64,000 nucleotides of DNA from NCBI GenBank assembly GCA_002118135.1, contig BDIU01000463.1:42751-106750 (forward strand), written 5' to 3'. The position numbers and the translations under genes were made by a program. The number at the start of each line of letters is the position of its first letter. The stretch's first letter is position 1. Below, one piece after another: positions 12,201 through 23,967 of the stretch. Origin of the DNA: Trebouxia sp. TZW2008 (lineage: Eukaryota > Chlorophyta > Trebouxiophyceae > Trebouxiales > Trebouxiaceae). The notes under the pieces were generated by a model. It saw nothing but the letters and a program-made list of their open reading frames with translations. It did not search any database and was not told where the DNA came from.

Positions 12201-15200
12201 GTCCAGCAAATGTTGCATCAATGCTCTGCTCGTGACAGCCCAGCAAGCAGGTGTGCTGGAAAGGTGTAAGTACACCCCCGATGCTCAAACCCATTTGGTA
12301 GCTTCTGATACTCAACCCTGCAGTGGTTCTTGCCTTTGCAGAAGTTTGAAACGGCATCCCAAGTGCAAACACACAAAATTTGTGAAGGAACGCTGAGCGC
12401 AACATGGTGAAATGTGGAAGTAGTTTCTGCAGGAATGCAGCCTGTGACAGTAGACCAAGTGTATGAGCAGCTGGTGTCTGCACTGCAAGACATGGCTCAG
12501 CTGGAGGCCAGGGCAAGGGCAGCCACAGATGTCCTCCATGATATGCTGCAGAGCAGGAGGACAATTGCTGAGCTAGCTGCTGAGGATGACGTCAGGTACG
12601 ATCAACGGATGGGAATCCAGGGCCAAACACTCGAGCATGCAGTTGGGCTATGCCCACCAGCTTGGTCTCTGGCGCACCAACTTGGTGGTTGTGGTCATCA
12701 CCTGCCCAGGTGTTGGGCTCCCAGCATCATTGCACAAGTCTAGAATACCGGCTTTTCAGGTTTGAGGGACGCTACCATACTTTGTACATTGTGACCTCTT
12801 GTGATGTAAGACAAGGAGGGCTCGACAAGGACTGCAGCATCAATTGTGATAGACAAGCAAATGGCCAAAGCTACCTGCTTTTCATAGCTGACTACGTCAC
12901 TCAAAAAATACGCCTGACACCCATGACGTGACTATCATACAGACTACAGATCGTGACCGCTTTTGTCCTGTGCCATTGCCAATTGCTGCGGCATCTCAAT
13001 GTACGGCGGGCATGTTGCTTTTCGTCGTCTTTGGGGCTCTAAAAAAGCAATAGTGAACAGAGGTTTTAGTGAGCTGAGGGTTCATTTGCTTTGGCACAAA
13101 CAGCTATGCACAGAACTCTGTGAAGGCAGTTTGAGGCTTCTCTAGGTACCTAGCTGGATCATACAAGCTCAGTAGAGCGTATGCAGATGATGCCATGAAT
13201 GGCAGTGAATATCTCAGTGTACTCTTTTGAACCTTCTCACCGCCTCCCTGCAGACTTTGCCCTGACAAGAGGGCAGGGCTGCCCAATTGTGCCCTTGCTG
13301 ACGGCATTACTCAGGAGGAGACACCTGTACAGAAGGCTTTACCAATGCCAGACCATGTGATGATAGCTCTGCTCAAGCGTGAACACGTGCTGTCTGGTGC
13401 CAAGCTGCATGCTCTAGCCCATGACCACATCATGTTGTCGAGTGCCCTCAACAGTCTCAAGGCTCAGCTGCGCAAGGTATGCACCAGAGATTACCAGCTT
13501 GTAGTGTGGACTTGCCTGTTGGTGCATATATTGCCTGTTTGCTGCATGTAACATTTGCACCATTCTCATCCATGCATCCGTGTGAGGTGTGCACCACCTC
13601 ACTTTATAATTGATCGGAGGTCTTTTGCAGACTGTTGAAAAAGCGACCGCACAAGCCATTGCTGTCAGCAGCAATGCTTCACCATGCCAGGCTTACTGCA
13701 CAGCTAACGAAGACCGCTCTGCATTCTGCAGCCCTCAGAGCTCCTTTCTTGCATCAACAATATTGCTTCTGCTATCTGTATCAAAGCCTAAACATGCACC
13801 TTGCCAAGTAGCACTTCTCCAATCCTCAAGCTGTCTGACTGAGTGAGGACAGAAGCTATCTGAAAGCAATGCAATTCCTTTGGCAGGGTCTTGATATGCC
13901 CTGAAGCAGCTCTGTCAATGCAGAGCGAGGCTCGCCTTGAGCGACTGAAGCGCTAATCAGAAAGAAGGAACTTCATCTTGCCCATGCTTGAAGCCTGTGC
14001 TGAGCAGCATGCCATCTCGCAGCTTGCCAACACTGCCATTGAGCAGCACTTCACTGTCCGGAGTAGCGACCAAGTGTACAAGGACTGTGTACAGGTGAGG
14101 AATTGTATTTCAACAGACCAGTTCTGGTGATGGTCATCTGTACGCAGCGCTGAATCTGGTCAACAGGAGTCTGAGCTCTCCTCTGGTCAGGAATGCAGGC
14201 TGCCCTTTGTGCTGTCAATGTGCTGGAGTGGCTGTCAGGATGTAGAGAATATGCTTCTGCACACAGAGCAGGAGACCCAGCGGCTGCAAGACTGGGCACA
14301 GACACTACTCGAGCTGACTGACAGTTTTGAGGGCCATTTGAGTCAGCTCAGTGCCTTAGCAGCTGCTGAGGAACCTGCCAGCCTCTCAGCTTTTGATGAG
14401 CCACTGCCCGTAGAAGAGGAGGCCACAGCTGTAGCCACCGCCAGGCTCTCCACTGATCCTACTGAAGACATAAATCACCACCGGCAGTGCATTGCCCGAA
14501 TCAGCAAGATGTTCAACAAGGTTGGTTGTGCGCTATAGCTATGAAGATCCTCTCGCATGCTAGTTCAGCGTATGCATTTCATGCAGACATCAAGATGCGC
14601 GCATCCCTGCATTCAGCAGACCCATCCTGTCTATGCAGATGGTCAACAAACAGATGTTTGCTGCCAAAATAAGGCAGCAAATTTGCAACACCATTTGCCT
14701 GACTCTTTGCCTGGTGCCTGCTCAGGATGTGCGACCTCAGCTGTGCAGTAACGCGGACGATCACGGCATTTACCAAGGGGTTCAGAGACAACTAAAGGAG
14801 ATCAAGACACGGCAGGAAAATGGACAAGCTGTCCTGTGCCACTTGGAGGCTCAGCTGATCAATGTGGCCTGTGATGACCCTGGAGCAGCCATAGGAACCC
14901 ATCTGGTCCTGCCCTTGTTGCAAGAGCGTTTGGACAAAAAGGCCCTGGAGGCGTTTGCAAATCGCCCATGTGAAAAGGACCCTGCAATGCAGGTGGGACT
15001 TCTGGTCAGTGGGCTTGATGGAACATGCTCTACATCAACTGTCTCATCAGTGCTCTGTCCACTTTAGTTGTGGCAAAAACGCTTCCGACAGACTTGCACA
15101 GAGACTTGCACAGAGGCAGTTGATTGCATCTGTACATATCAGATGCTGGTTTGTGAAGTTTGCCCAGCAAGCATGTTCAAGGACAAGAGTGAATGAATCA

Positions 15201-16146
15201 GTGCTCTGTCATCAGCATTGCTTGGCAAATAAGCTTTGACATTTGCTTTGCGACGAGGCATCTATTAAATGATCTTGACTGCTTTGGCTGCGACGCAGCT
15301 TGCAGAAGTAGCTGCTAAAGAGCTGCTGGCTGATGAGGCCCTGGACAAGGCTCGTGCTGACCTCAAGCACACCAAGAAGAAGCGCCAGAAAGCCCAGAAG
15401 CAACTTCAGCAGCAGCAGCAGCAGCCAATTGATGCATCAGAGACTCACCTAGAGCAAGTTGCAGCAGCTGAGCAGCAGGTGCAGCATGGAGCTCAACACA
15501 TGCAAGCAGCACAGTTGCAGGCGGCACAGTCTTTGCGTACAGCTGAGAGTGCAGCAGTTGCTCAGCATGCAAAGCAGAAGCAAAATGGTCACCTCAACTT
15601 GCTGCAAGGTGTCACCAAACAGCTGTTAAGCCAGCTGTTGATACAGCCCTCTGATCAAGCAGGACCCTCAGCACATCAAACCACCATCCCAACAGAACTG
15701 AAAATGCCCAGCAACCCAGTTGCTGCAAAGACTAGCGCACTGTTTTTGTGTCCCTTGACCAAGGTGACTTTGCCACTTGACCTCTGATGCGCAACAAGCA
15801 TGCACAATGAATTATTGCTGGGTTCTTGTCAAGTGACTGCTTGCAAGCCTAGCACAAGTGCAGCAACATAAGCATTGCATCAGCAAGGACATCACACAGT
15901 CTCTGCTGCCTTGGCAAGTGTGATCGGCAAAAGGCGAACTGATGGATGATGGTGATCAAGTTGCTTGGTTCTGTTATGCAGGCTCAATTCCAGGACCCAG
16001 TAATAGCAGCTGATGGACACACCTATCAGAGACATGCAATACAAAACTGGCTGCAGCACTCACAGATCTCACCTACTACCAATGTGCAGCTCACTCACCT
16101 CAGACTCACCCCAAACATTGCCATAAGATCAGCCCTTGAGTTGTAG
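6655..16146 (+). CDS. Large multi-exon protein with C-terminal U-box
   Basis: The start at 6655 gives a basic N terminus (MGPSKKGKAGHKTKG). Phase-consistent exons are 6655-6750, 7013-7157, 9302-9403, 10692-10890, 11506-11601, 12433-12595, 14239-14520, 14726-14992, 15299-15763 and 15982-16146. Others (about 7790-7905, 8512-8652, 10080-10300, 11990-12080, 12760-12783, 13254-13476, 13630-13750, 13920-14094) are less certain at one edge. A conserved-looking block is SYWESLRDEQRVELLSVDL in exon 2; a TWKLWQWPPED block follows later. A Gln/Ala-rich coiled coil occupies exon 15299-15763. The last two exons form a U-box (LFLCPLTK...DPVIAADGHTYQR...ISPTTN), the E2-binding fold of U-box ubiquitin ligases, so E3 activity is inferred. 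The family of the remaining protein is not recognised. One exon (about 13.9 kb) shows an in-frame TAA unless its acceptor lies just after it. Confidence 0.75.
7345..7392 (+). repeat. Dispersed repeat family B, copy 1
   Basis: The core GGCCTGCTGAGGCTGTCTAGCATG is followed closely by GAGTGAATGAA. Relatives are at 9104-9146 (inverted), 11212-11275 and 48036-48092. It lies inside an intron of the U-box gene and is likely a short non-autonomous element. Confidence 0.55.
7995..8052 (+). repeat. Dispersed repeat family C, copy 2
   Basis: An A-rich stretch followed by GCTACGCCATGAGGCGTG matches the head and centre of the family seen at 3541. It lies inside an intron of the U-box gene. Confidence 0.4.
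8353..8430 (-). repeat. Dispersed repeat family C, copy 3 (inverted)
   Basis: On the + strand it reads AAGAGGCTCCTGCTGAGACG, then GGCATAG and a T-rich tail. This is the reverse complement of the 3541 and 39738 copies. It is in a U-box gene intron. Confidence 0.55.
8996..9064 (-). repeat. Dispersed repeat family C, copy 4 (inverted)
   Basis: It reads AGAGAGGCTTCTGTTCTGAC, then GGCATAGACTTTC and a pyrimidine-rich tail. It has the same orientation as the 8353 copy, about 640 bp away. Confidence 0.55.
9104..9146 (-). repeat. Dispersed repeat family B, copy 2 (inverted)
   Basis: GTGCTAGACAGGCTCAGCAG followed by GCCCAGCTAGGTAC is the reverse complement of the 11212 copy, including the CTAGCT block on its flank. 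Confidence 0.55.
9183..9248 (+). repeat. (GTT)n microsatellite
   Basis: About 20 nearly perfect GTT units lie in an intron of the U-box gene, interrupted by one TTT. The long poly-Leu and poly-Thr open frames across it are artefacts of the repeat. Confidence 0.95.
9934..10083 (+). repeat. Dispersed repeat family A, copy 1
   Basis: Blocks TTGTCTGACTTTCATAAG, CTCAGAACAAGCCAGCTTGG and CTTGTGCCACACACACCTA occur here in order. They recur in the same order in two P450 introns (46312-46410 and 46632-46760). At about 150 bp this is the longest copy. It is probably a non-autonomous transposable element. Confidence 0.65.
11212..11275 (+). repeat. Dispersed repeat family B, copy 3
   Basis: CTACCTAGCTAGGCCTGCTG, then AGCCTGTCTAGCATAC and a GAATGAAAATGAATGA tail. 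This is the most complete copy, ending in GAATGA units. Confidence 0.6.
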
Positions 16147-17473
16147 CTTGAGCTGTCCCTGAACAAAACAGAGGTGCCACGTCAAAGTGCCCTCAAGCTG
16201 TGCAATTGGTGCACTGGATTCTGTTGAGGCAGTGGTACAGGTGATCAGTAGAGAGTTGATTGTATAGGTTAGTAAAACAGTACACAGCAATCTAGAAGAC
16301 AGCACGCAAGTGTCATGCGCCCATGTATGCAGCGCTGCATGTGCTGCAATGGCATAATGAGCCTGTTCACATCTCCATGCAAATCTGCTTTCAATGTTAA
16401 AACAACAGAGGAAAGACAAAGATTCAAAAAAGCTGTGCAATCTGCCTACGACATCTGTATGCTTTGCCAATAGACATACGTGACATTGCAGTCAGGCAAG
16501 AACAAGCATTGCATTGCTGTTGATAGTGCAAGCACCTAGCATGTAAGCTCAGGCGCCCCTGCAAGCGGGGGGCAAGCGCAGTGAGGATCAGAATATTGAC
16601 GTGCCTCTAATCCGCATCAAGCCTCACATCATCATATCCACAAAATACAGATGCATGGAAGACACAAACCACCAGTAGCTGCTCCGTAGCTGCAGGGTTC
16701 CTCAATCAGGTCGCTGCTTTCAACACCTTTGTGATGTTTTGAATTTTACTGGATTGCCATGTCATCATGTTGTGCACTTAACAACATTATTATTGTGCTA
16801 TAGGTTTGCAGCCTGACTCAATGCTCGATGTTTCTGCATGACAGGCTTTCAGTCAGGCGTTACTCATATTAACATCACCATATATAAACCTAGAAGCATG
16901 CATGGCGATGCGAATTGCTGACGAAGCTTGCAGATCCCAGCTTGTTATGAACAAAGCAGCACAGGTACATGTGTGCTGATCAAATGCATGAGCATGATTT
17001 AAGCGCAGAATACAACAGTGCTTTGCATATACTACACAGTCACATAGTCATGCCATCATCAATGTGAGTTGCAACAGTCATCGGCATGCAGCTGCTCTCA
17101 TGTTGTTCACAAGGTCATCAATGAAAATTATGCAGTCTTGCTGTTCAAAGGGCGCTGTTTGAAAGTTTAGCTGGATTGCAAACAATCCCTCACGTCACTT
17201 CAGATCTACAGATCTCCTTGAAAACCATGCTCAACCAGGCTGATGCAACAGATCTCTGGTTTTGCAGTAGCTTTAATACAGAATCCGATTTGCGTTGACT
17301 TCTATGCTGTACATCTCAAGCTGATGACCACCTGGCTTTGTAGGGTTGAGTAAGCAGCTGGCAGTGCTCATTGGACAAATATACAACACGTGCTGAATGC
17401 AGGGCTGCTGATACAAACGAAATGCTGGAGAGGATAAGTGTTGTCTTGTCAGCAACTGTTGTAAAGCGCTGTG
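16147..17473. other. Convergent intergenic region
   Basis: This is the 3' space between the U-box gene (+) and the UVR/TPR gene (-). A TGTAA motif lies about 400 bp after the U-box stop. I see no exon-like stretch. Confidence 0.5.
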
Positions 17474-18847
17474 TTATGATGCAGAGCTGTTACGCCCAAA
17501 GCCCTTCGCTCTGAGCTTGGTGATGTATGACTGTATCTGTTCCATGTGAGGGTGAACCTTTACAGACTGCTCAAACCAATGCAATGCCTCATCCCATTTC
17601 TCAAGCCCCAGGTAGCAAAGCCCCATCCCAGACATTGCCAGAAAGTGATCAGGTTGCAGCTCCAACGTTTTATGACAATCTTTGAGGCTGCTTTCAAACT
17701 CTGTCGCCAAGTAGTACGCTGTTGCTCTCTTATTCCAAGCCTGCAAACAGCACAACATGGTTGGGTACAAGGTGAGTACAAAGGCACCCATTGGTGTGCC
17801 TAAGCGTCTTTTGCCTAAGCGTCACTATAACGGCGTGGTTGTGACGCAACAATGGCAAAATTTTGCTGACACAACAAAGTGCTAGCCCTTGTTCCAGTCT
17901 TGTTTCATAAGCTGAGCAACATACACAGCGACAGCATGACTCATTGGCAATGCGTGTAGTCCAGATGCAGTTCTTAAGCAAAACATCACTTGCCTCATAG
18001 TAGTCTGGCTCTTGCTCAATGACTTTGTCTAACAAGGGGACAGCAGCGTCTCTTGTGTGGACTAGACTGCAAGCTTGATTCATGAGAGCAGTAATCTCTG
18101 GATCTGGATGCCAAAGGAAGATGCTATATATGGCGTTGGAGGCAACTGCGCTAAGCTGTTTCTGCTTGAGGCAAGACAAAAGATATGGAAGCGCAAGCTT
18201 GTCGCCCGTCCCTCCTGCATATGCACTGACTTATTTGCACTATGCATGTCATATTATGAACAGTTGTGCATTGCTATGGTCTGATAGACAGGCCATATAT
18301 GCCAGACAGCTGATATGTCAAGCTCAGTGCAGCAGAACAAGCAAGCAGTACAAACAGATTCAGTTGAGCAGTCACCTAACCGCTTGATAGCTTGGGTCTG
18401 CTGCAGAAGCGCGCCTGTCTCCATTCCTGTCTGAATCTCTTGTATCTGATGGAATGTGTACTGGCTGACTGCAGGCAACTCCTGAACTAAACTTTCCTTT
18501 TCACTGCGCAACTGAGCTGCAAGGGAGTAGTCCTCGTCTGAAATGGCTACGGCAAGCTTCCTGTACGTGCAAGAGCATTCCTTGTGGTACTCTGCCAAGA
18601 CGTCATGAAACCACTCAGCACTGAGTGCTAGAGTAAGGCATCTGAACCTTGTGATCAGCTCTAAGCGGTTCCACCGGTCCTGACTTTGCACCTTTTCGTC
18701 ACTTTGCGCACGAAAAAATGTCCTAGACCGCGTGCGATACGCATTGCCCCGTCCCTGTAGCTTCACAGGTGCTCCGCTGCGCCAAGCTTGACTGCTGTAA
18801 CTAGTGCAGGGGATGTCACGACACAGCTGGCTCGTCGCAAGCCTCAT
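17474..18847 (-). CDS. UVR-motif plus TPR protein, probably plastid-targeted
   Basis: Three exons (18847-18381, 18150-17994, 17740-17474) close in phase to 296 residues. The N terminus is rich in Ser, Arg and Thr and has few acidic residues, like a transit peptide. Around residues 95-125 lies a UVR-like helical hairpin (KLAVAISDEDYSLAAQLRSE). After it come helices EITALMNQACSLV and PLLDKVIEQEPDYY, then at least two TPR units (AWNKRATAYYL, SLKDCHKTLELQPDHFLAM, GLCYLGLEKWDEALHWFEQS). TPR and UVR segments bind proteins, so a scaffold or cofactor role in the chloroplast is inferred; the partner is unknown. The second intron uses a GC donor (GAG|GCAAGT): only this join restores the TPR sequence YYEAWNKRA. 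Divergent from the C2-like gene, 310 bp apart. Confidence 0.8.
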
Positions 18848-19157
18848 GCTTAGTTAACCTGTAGAAATAGGACCTCGCAGCGGACAAGCGACTTGATGAC
18901 ACCTCAAAGCCGTTGTTGGCGCTGCAATCTGTGAAGCAATGCAAAGCAGTGCAGGAGTCTTCTAAAGCTCTGAAGACCGTAACGCTAGCATTACCGCAAC
19001 TTACGCTGCGTAAGGCATCTCGCAGGGGTCTTACTACTATTTTTAGGGGCTGAGGCAACGAGGGAAGGAGACTCTATTACTCCTGCAACCTCGAGGCTTG
19101 CTCACACACCTCTTTGCCAGCTCCTGCGGTCGTTGCTGCTGCTTCGTACAAGGTGAG

Positions 19158-22100
19158 ATGGCTCTTCAGTCCTTGACCCTGTCCAACCTTGCTGTGTCGT
19201 TCGGAGCTAAAGTGCAAGACGCATATGTGTGCTTGAGCGTGGGAGGCCAATCTCTTGAGACAAGTGTGCAAACCACACAGGCGTCGAGGCTCAACTGGAC
19301 TGAGGACTACGAGCTTGGCTACGACAGCAGCAATCCCGCCCAAAAGGAGCTGCGCATTGAGGTGTGCTCAAAGCACCCTGCTCGTCGCCTGGACCCCTGC
19401 CTCGCCAAGTGTGTAGTGCCAATCCAACTCGGCAGGACTACCAGCGGTGCAGTTCGCCAAGAGGTAAGACGCTCAATCATTGCTCGTGCCAATGGTATCA
19501 ACTGTCGTCTTGCTGGACTGTTGCGCTGCGACTTTGCCGTTTACAGTACTGGCATGTGCAGGTCACTGCTCAACTCAGCAAGGCTTCCGGTCAATACAAT
19601 AACGGAGTGATTAGCTTTTTGCTGCACGGCGACGACGGGAGCAACTTGGCTGCTACGAGAGCTGTGACAGACTCTGTCCACCACCACAACGTGAGTGCTT
19701 TCTTGTATCGTTCAACTCGTGCTTGCTTTCGTCCTGTTCTCGTCTCTGTCTGTTTAAGCTGCTGCTGCTTCTGCTGCCGACGCTGAACTCTGCTCATATC
19801 TCAATGCAAGTCGTTCCATTGCGACAGGCTGCACGCTGCATCGATCTGCTGTTTTACTTACCATTACTGGCAAGCTGCTTGACCTAATGTGTTCAAGTTC
19901 TTGCAGGTTGGTGCTGTTCCCGGGTACATCACAGGACACGTCGAGCAACCAGGAGCCATGAACAACACATACAACAACTTCAGTGGCACCCAGACCAAGA
20001 CTGTCTACGGTCCCGCCAACATGACCAACATGCCTATGAAGATGGCTAACCAGAGCAACTACCTGTCCAAGACTGGTGCTCAGGCCTACGGTGCCACTTT
20101 GTTGGTGGGTGACTTCTCCTTGTCCTGTATTTGTTGATTGCATAGCCTTGCCCAGATGTGACGCTGCCCAAAAGTCTGCCTTGCAGAATTTGGCATGGCG
20201 TGCTTCACGCTGATGCATTATGTGCTGTTTTGATTTGCGCCAAAATCAGACTCTGAGCAGCTCAGCCCATTTGGCTGTGTGACAAATGCTTGCATCTTGC
20301 TGCACAGGTATGCAGCCAAGCTGTGATCAATTTGCAACCTTATGCTGTGTGGCTAGCTGCCCATCAGGATCTGTGATATACATGTCAGCATGCAGATGTG
20401 AGATAGGTCAGCATGGCAGCTGTCTGTTCACAACCTTGAGGTCTTGCTTGAAAACTGTATTGCCCACTAGTTCTATGGCAAATCTTGATGTTCATCATTT
20501 TGGCTGCAGGGAGGCACTCAGAATGTTGGGGAGGCTGTGTGCACCCGGGAGACCTTCCAGACAACTGAGCAGAGGCCCCAGGTCCGTGAGATTGTGCGTC
20601 ATGTCAGGGAGCACCGTCCTTTTGAGAAGGAGTTTGTGAACGAGGTACGGTCCTTATGTTTAGCACTTGCTGTATATGTGCCATCTTACACCAGCATTAC
20701 TTTCCTGGCAATGTGTCATATATGACCACACTGGCAGAGTATGACCCAAACATATGACATGGTTGGCCTGTGCTTGACTGATGACATCCTAACCTCAATC
20801 CAAGTCTACATCGCATTTGTTGTGTGTTTCATTTTCATGTGCGCACTCAATATGCGCCTTCTGATGTGCACTTTGTAAGTCATGTCAGTGCCATGCTTAT
20901 GCTAATCTGACCATGGCGCTGCAGGTGAGATATGTGGGTGAGCGTGAGGTGCCTGAGGCCATGTCTACTGAGCACTTGCGCACTGAGGAGCGTGTGGTTG
21001 AGGAGACAGTCACCTCTCCCTGCTCACCCATGGGGTGCAACGGCTGTGTGCCTACCATGCGTGGTGCTGCCAACGGGGTAAGCATTTTATCTTCCTTTCA
21101 TCCTTGACATTTGCCTGAATCGGTGCAGGCACATGTGTTTGTCTATCTATCATATGTACGTATGTATAAATATACAAATGTATGTTTGTGTGAATGTGCA
21201 TGTGCATGCATTACATGTGCATATGATGTATATACACCATATACATGTTTACGTCAGTCACATATCTGTGTACATGCAAATGTGTGGTTACATGTGTTTT
21301 TGTGCATTTGTCTATCTTTTCACTTCTTCACTGTATGTGTGGTATATAGGTGGGCATGGCAGGGGCAAACCGCAAGGCTAACTTTGCCGCACCCATGAGG
21401 GGCGCCTACACAGGGCTGGGGGCAGGTCGCACTGCCAACCGCCCTGCTGGGGCTGAGCTGGGCAACTGGTCAACCACCTACTCCAACAGCTACGAGGTAT
21501 GCGTGCTGACTGCACCCAGTTCCACAGATGTTGCGTTTATCAGCTCTTCCTGATCCTTTTAAGATTTTATGTGTTGTTTGCAAGCAAAGTTGAAGCATTG
21601 CAAGCAAGAGCTCGTCTATCATGTACATTAGAGCACAGCGTGTGCTGTTGTCAAGCGGTGCTTGTGTGCTGCTGATGCCGTGTCTGTAATCATTTGGTGG
21701 CTGTTGCAAGCCATCTTGTACCGACCTGTTGCCACAACATGAAGCAAGTCATTGGTTGATAGTCTGCGTGTTAGTTTGGTCAGTTGCAAATGTCTGACCC
21801 TACGTGTGTGCATTGCAGGACCCTCATGTGGGTGCCAGGGGTGTGGGGGGTAAGGTGGGTCTGAACAGGACTATGGGGGGTGGCTACCAGCAGCCTGCCT
21901 ACGCTCCAGGGGCTAGCTACGCCCCCAAGATCTCCATGGGCCGCCCAGGTAAGCCTTTGTGCTTCTTTATGTTTGCAGTAGTCACTCACACTGTCAATTT
22001 GACGTGCACTCGCATTGTTGTTTTTTGCATTGTCACAAGAAGGATGGTGAATTGCATTGCTAGGTTGTGGCAGAATGATGAACTGCACAGTCGTGTGTGT

Positions 22101-23054
22101 GGGAATTGAAGGCTTGAGTAGGCAACCTGTGCACGGCAGTGCTTGATATCATCAGCAAGGCATCTAGCCAACAGCATGACCGATGTGAAAGTTTCTTGTT
22201 GGCTGGCATGTGGGATGCATTTCCACATACTACAGCTTATGCATCAGAGAGAGAGAGACAGAGAGAGAAATTTTACATGCTTTAGCCAGCCAACAAGGCT
22301 GATCACATGTGTCACACTTTGGCAATGACTATATGTCCATGAAATTCAGGCAGTCTATGACATAGTCAAACACCACCCAAATGATCATGTTGCGCAAAAA
22401 AGCGCGCATGTGCAGGCATTGACATCAAATGTCTTCTTGTACAGGTACTGCTGCTCCAGTTGTGATGAGGGGTGGGTCACAGAACTTCAGCATCAAGGCT
22501 GCCCCCAACGGTGACTACGTCAACAACTTTGGCACTGGTGACATTGTGTGCAACCGGGAGTTCTTCACCATGACTGAGGACCGCCCCATTGTCAAGGAGG
22601 TCAGTACCATTCAAGTCTTTGTCAAGTCACTTTGAGTGCTGTTGCTGGTGTTTCTGCATTCAATAGCTGCCTGGTGCAATCATGTTGGTTTGCATCATAG
22701 TGTCATCAAACTGTGTGCTGCACATTTGTCCAAGTCATGCAGCAAGCTGTTGCAGCCCAACACATATGCCTCATATCACCAAACTGTCTCAAAAGATGCT
22801 GTAAAGCATGGTTGTCATGCAATTTGTCTCGAGCACATGGAGCCTGACGCATGTTGATGTGTTTTGTGCAGATCAAGGACTACATCAGGGAGAACCGTGT
22901 CTTCGAGAAGCAGTTTGTGAAGGAGACTCGCTTCACTGGCAATGAGACACAGAAGGGCATCAGCGACACTGTGGAGCTGAGCAACCGTGACAGCATCATT
23001 GAAGCCACCCCTGCTGCTGCCCCTTGTGTGGGTTGTGGCTGCAACGGCTGTTAG
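19158..23054 (+). CDS. C2-like protein with duplicated Cys-ended module
   Basis: Nine exons (19158-19463, 19562-19690, 19907-20104, 20510-20644, 20925-21077, 21350-21496, 21819-21948, 22445-22599, 22872-23054) close in phase to 511 residues. Residues 1-100 resemble a C2 fold (SLTLSNLAVSF, DAYVCLSVGG, LNWTEDYEL, KELRIEVCSK), usually a lipid- or Ca-binding module. The rest is Gly/Asn-rich linker plus two copies of an about 80-residue module: exons 4-5 (ETFQTTEQRPQVREI, REHRPFEKEFV, ending CSPMGCNGC) and exons 8-9 (EFFTMTEDRPIVKEI, RENRVFEKQFV, ending CVGCGCNGC). I do not recognise the module. Codon use looks strongly biased toward C-ending codons, suggesting high expression. Introns here lack exon-edge arrays. 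A TGTAA signal follows the stop by 25 bp. Confidence 0.8.
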
Positions 23055-23078
23055 ATGCATGCTAGTTAGCTATAGTTC

Positions 23079-23083
23079 TGTAA
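23079..23083 (+). terminator. TGTAA poly(A)-type signal
   Basis: TGTAA lies 25 bp after the stop of the C2-like gene. In green algae this pentamer is the usual polyadenylation signal. The position is short but plausible for a 3' end. Confidence 0.4.
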
Positions 23084-23556
23084 TGCACCTCAAGCCCATG
23101 TATACTCGTGCTAGTGCGTGACAGTCAGTGCAGATTCAAGGAAACGGCCTGCTTTTGACAGTGTTCTGAAGTGCCATCCCAGCATGATGATGATGAACGA
23201 CAACGTAGTTGTGATCCTGCAAGCTCAATAGGTGGCAATATGATGTCATGTCCAGCTTGCACTCACAATTAGGGTTTTCATTGATTTTGTTCCTCTTGTA
23301 ACAACGGTGGTGATGCATTCCTATGGCTGCCTGCATGGTGCAGCAATTGAAGACTTGCATACAAAAGTTATAGCAGTCTGATCTGACACAAACAGTTGAC
23401 TTGCATAGCTTGCAAGAAAGCAAGGCAAGCCTGAGCAACGCTGTCTTGCAGCACTGCGTTACATCACAACTGCCTAGCTGAGATGGTAAGATTGCGAGCC
23501 AAGCTGTAAGGTCTGATCTACCTGATCAAATTTGCTATCAACCATACAAGCCATCT

Positions 23557-23817
23557 TTAGCACAAGTCTGCCGCTTCCCAATCATAGGCTGCATCATCAT
23601 CACAGGTGCACTTGCTGAGCCAGTCCACTTTGTGTGAGCCATTATTTGACAAACGCGCGTCGACGGCTTCTTGCAGCATGGCCTGAGCTTGGCAGGCGAG
23701 GGAGCTGCAGACGTGTCTTCTTGTCTCCTGCTTCAAGTTTTGATCAGCATCATAGCAGCTTTGCCTAGCATACTGAAGCTGGGCTGAGCCAAAGGGACGG
23801 GCATCGGTCCCCAGCAA
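23557..23817 (-). CDS. Small ORF, unassigned
   Basis: An 86-codon open frame between the C2-like gene and the aminopeptidase, opposite in strand to the former. It is hydrophilic with six Cys (including SCYDAD, HVCSSLAC, KCTCDDD) and a helical QAQAMLQEAVDA stretch. It looks more coding-like than most short frames here, but I recognise no family and see no clear upstream exon. It could also be 3' untranslated sequence of the aminopeptidase. Confidence 0.25.
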   Translation of the reverse strand: MLGTDARPFGSAQLQYARQSCYDADQNLKQETRRHVCSSLACQAQAMLQEAVDARLSNNGSHKVDWLSKCTCDDDAAYDWEAADLC

Positions 23818-23967
23818 CCCATGATGCAGATTCTTTGCAGAGTCAGTACCTCTGTCAACGCCATGCCTGTCTGTTCACAGCGCAGCGGGGCTTTGTAACT
23901 CAAAGTGCTGAGTGTGATGACTGCTGCAACTGCACATGCCCACTGCGACTGCTTATCAACAGCAGCA

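Noticed and set aside
13920..13975. Alternative genetic code with TAA as a sense codon
   Set aside because: Only one in-frame TAA was met across about 15 gene models, and a normal acceptor directly after it explains it; the other genes terminate normally.
21111..21398. Cys/Val-rich ORFs around 21.1-21.4 kb
   Set aside because: TG/TA-rich intron sequence between two well-defined exons of the C2-like gene.
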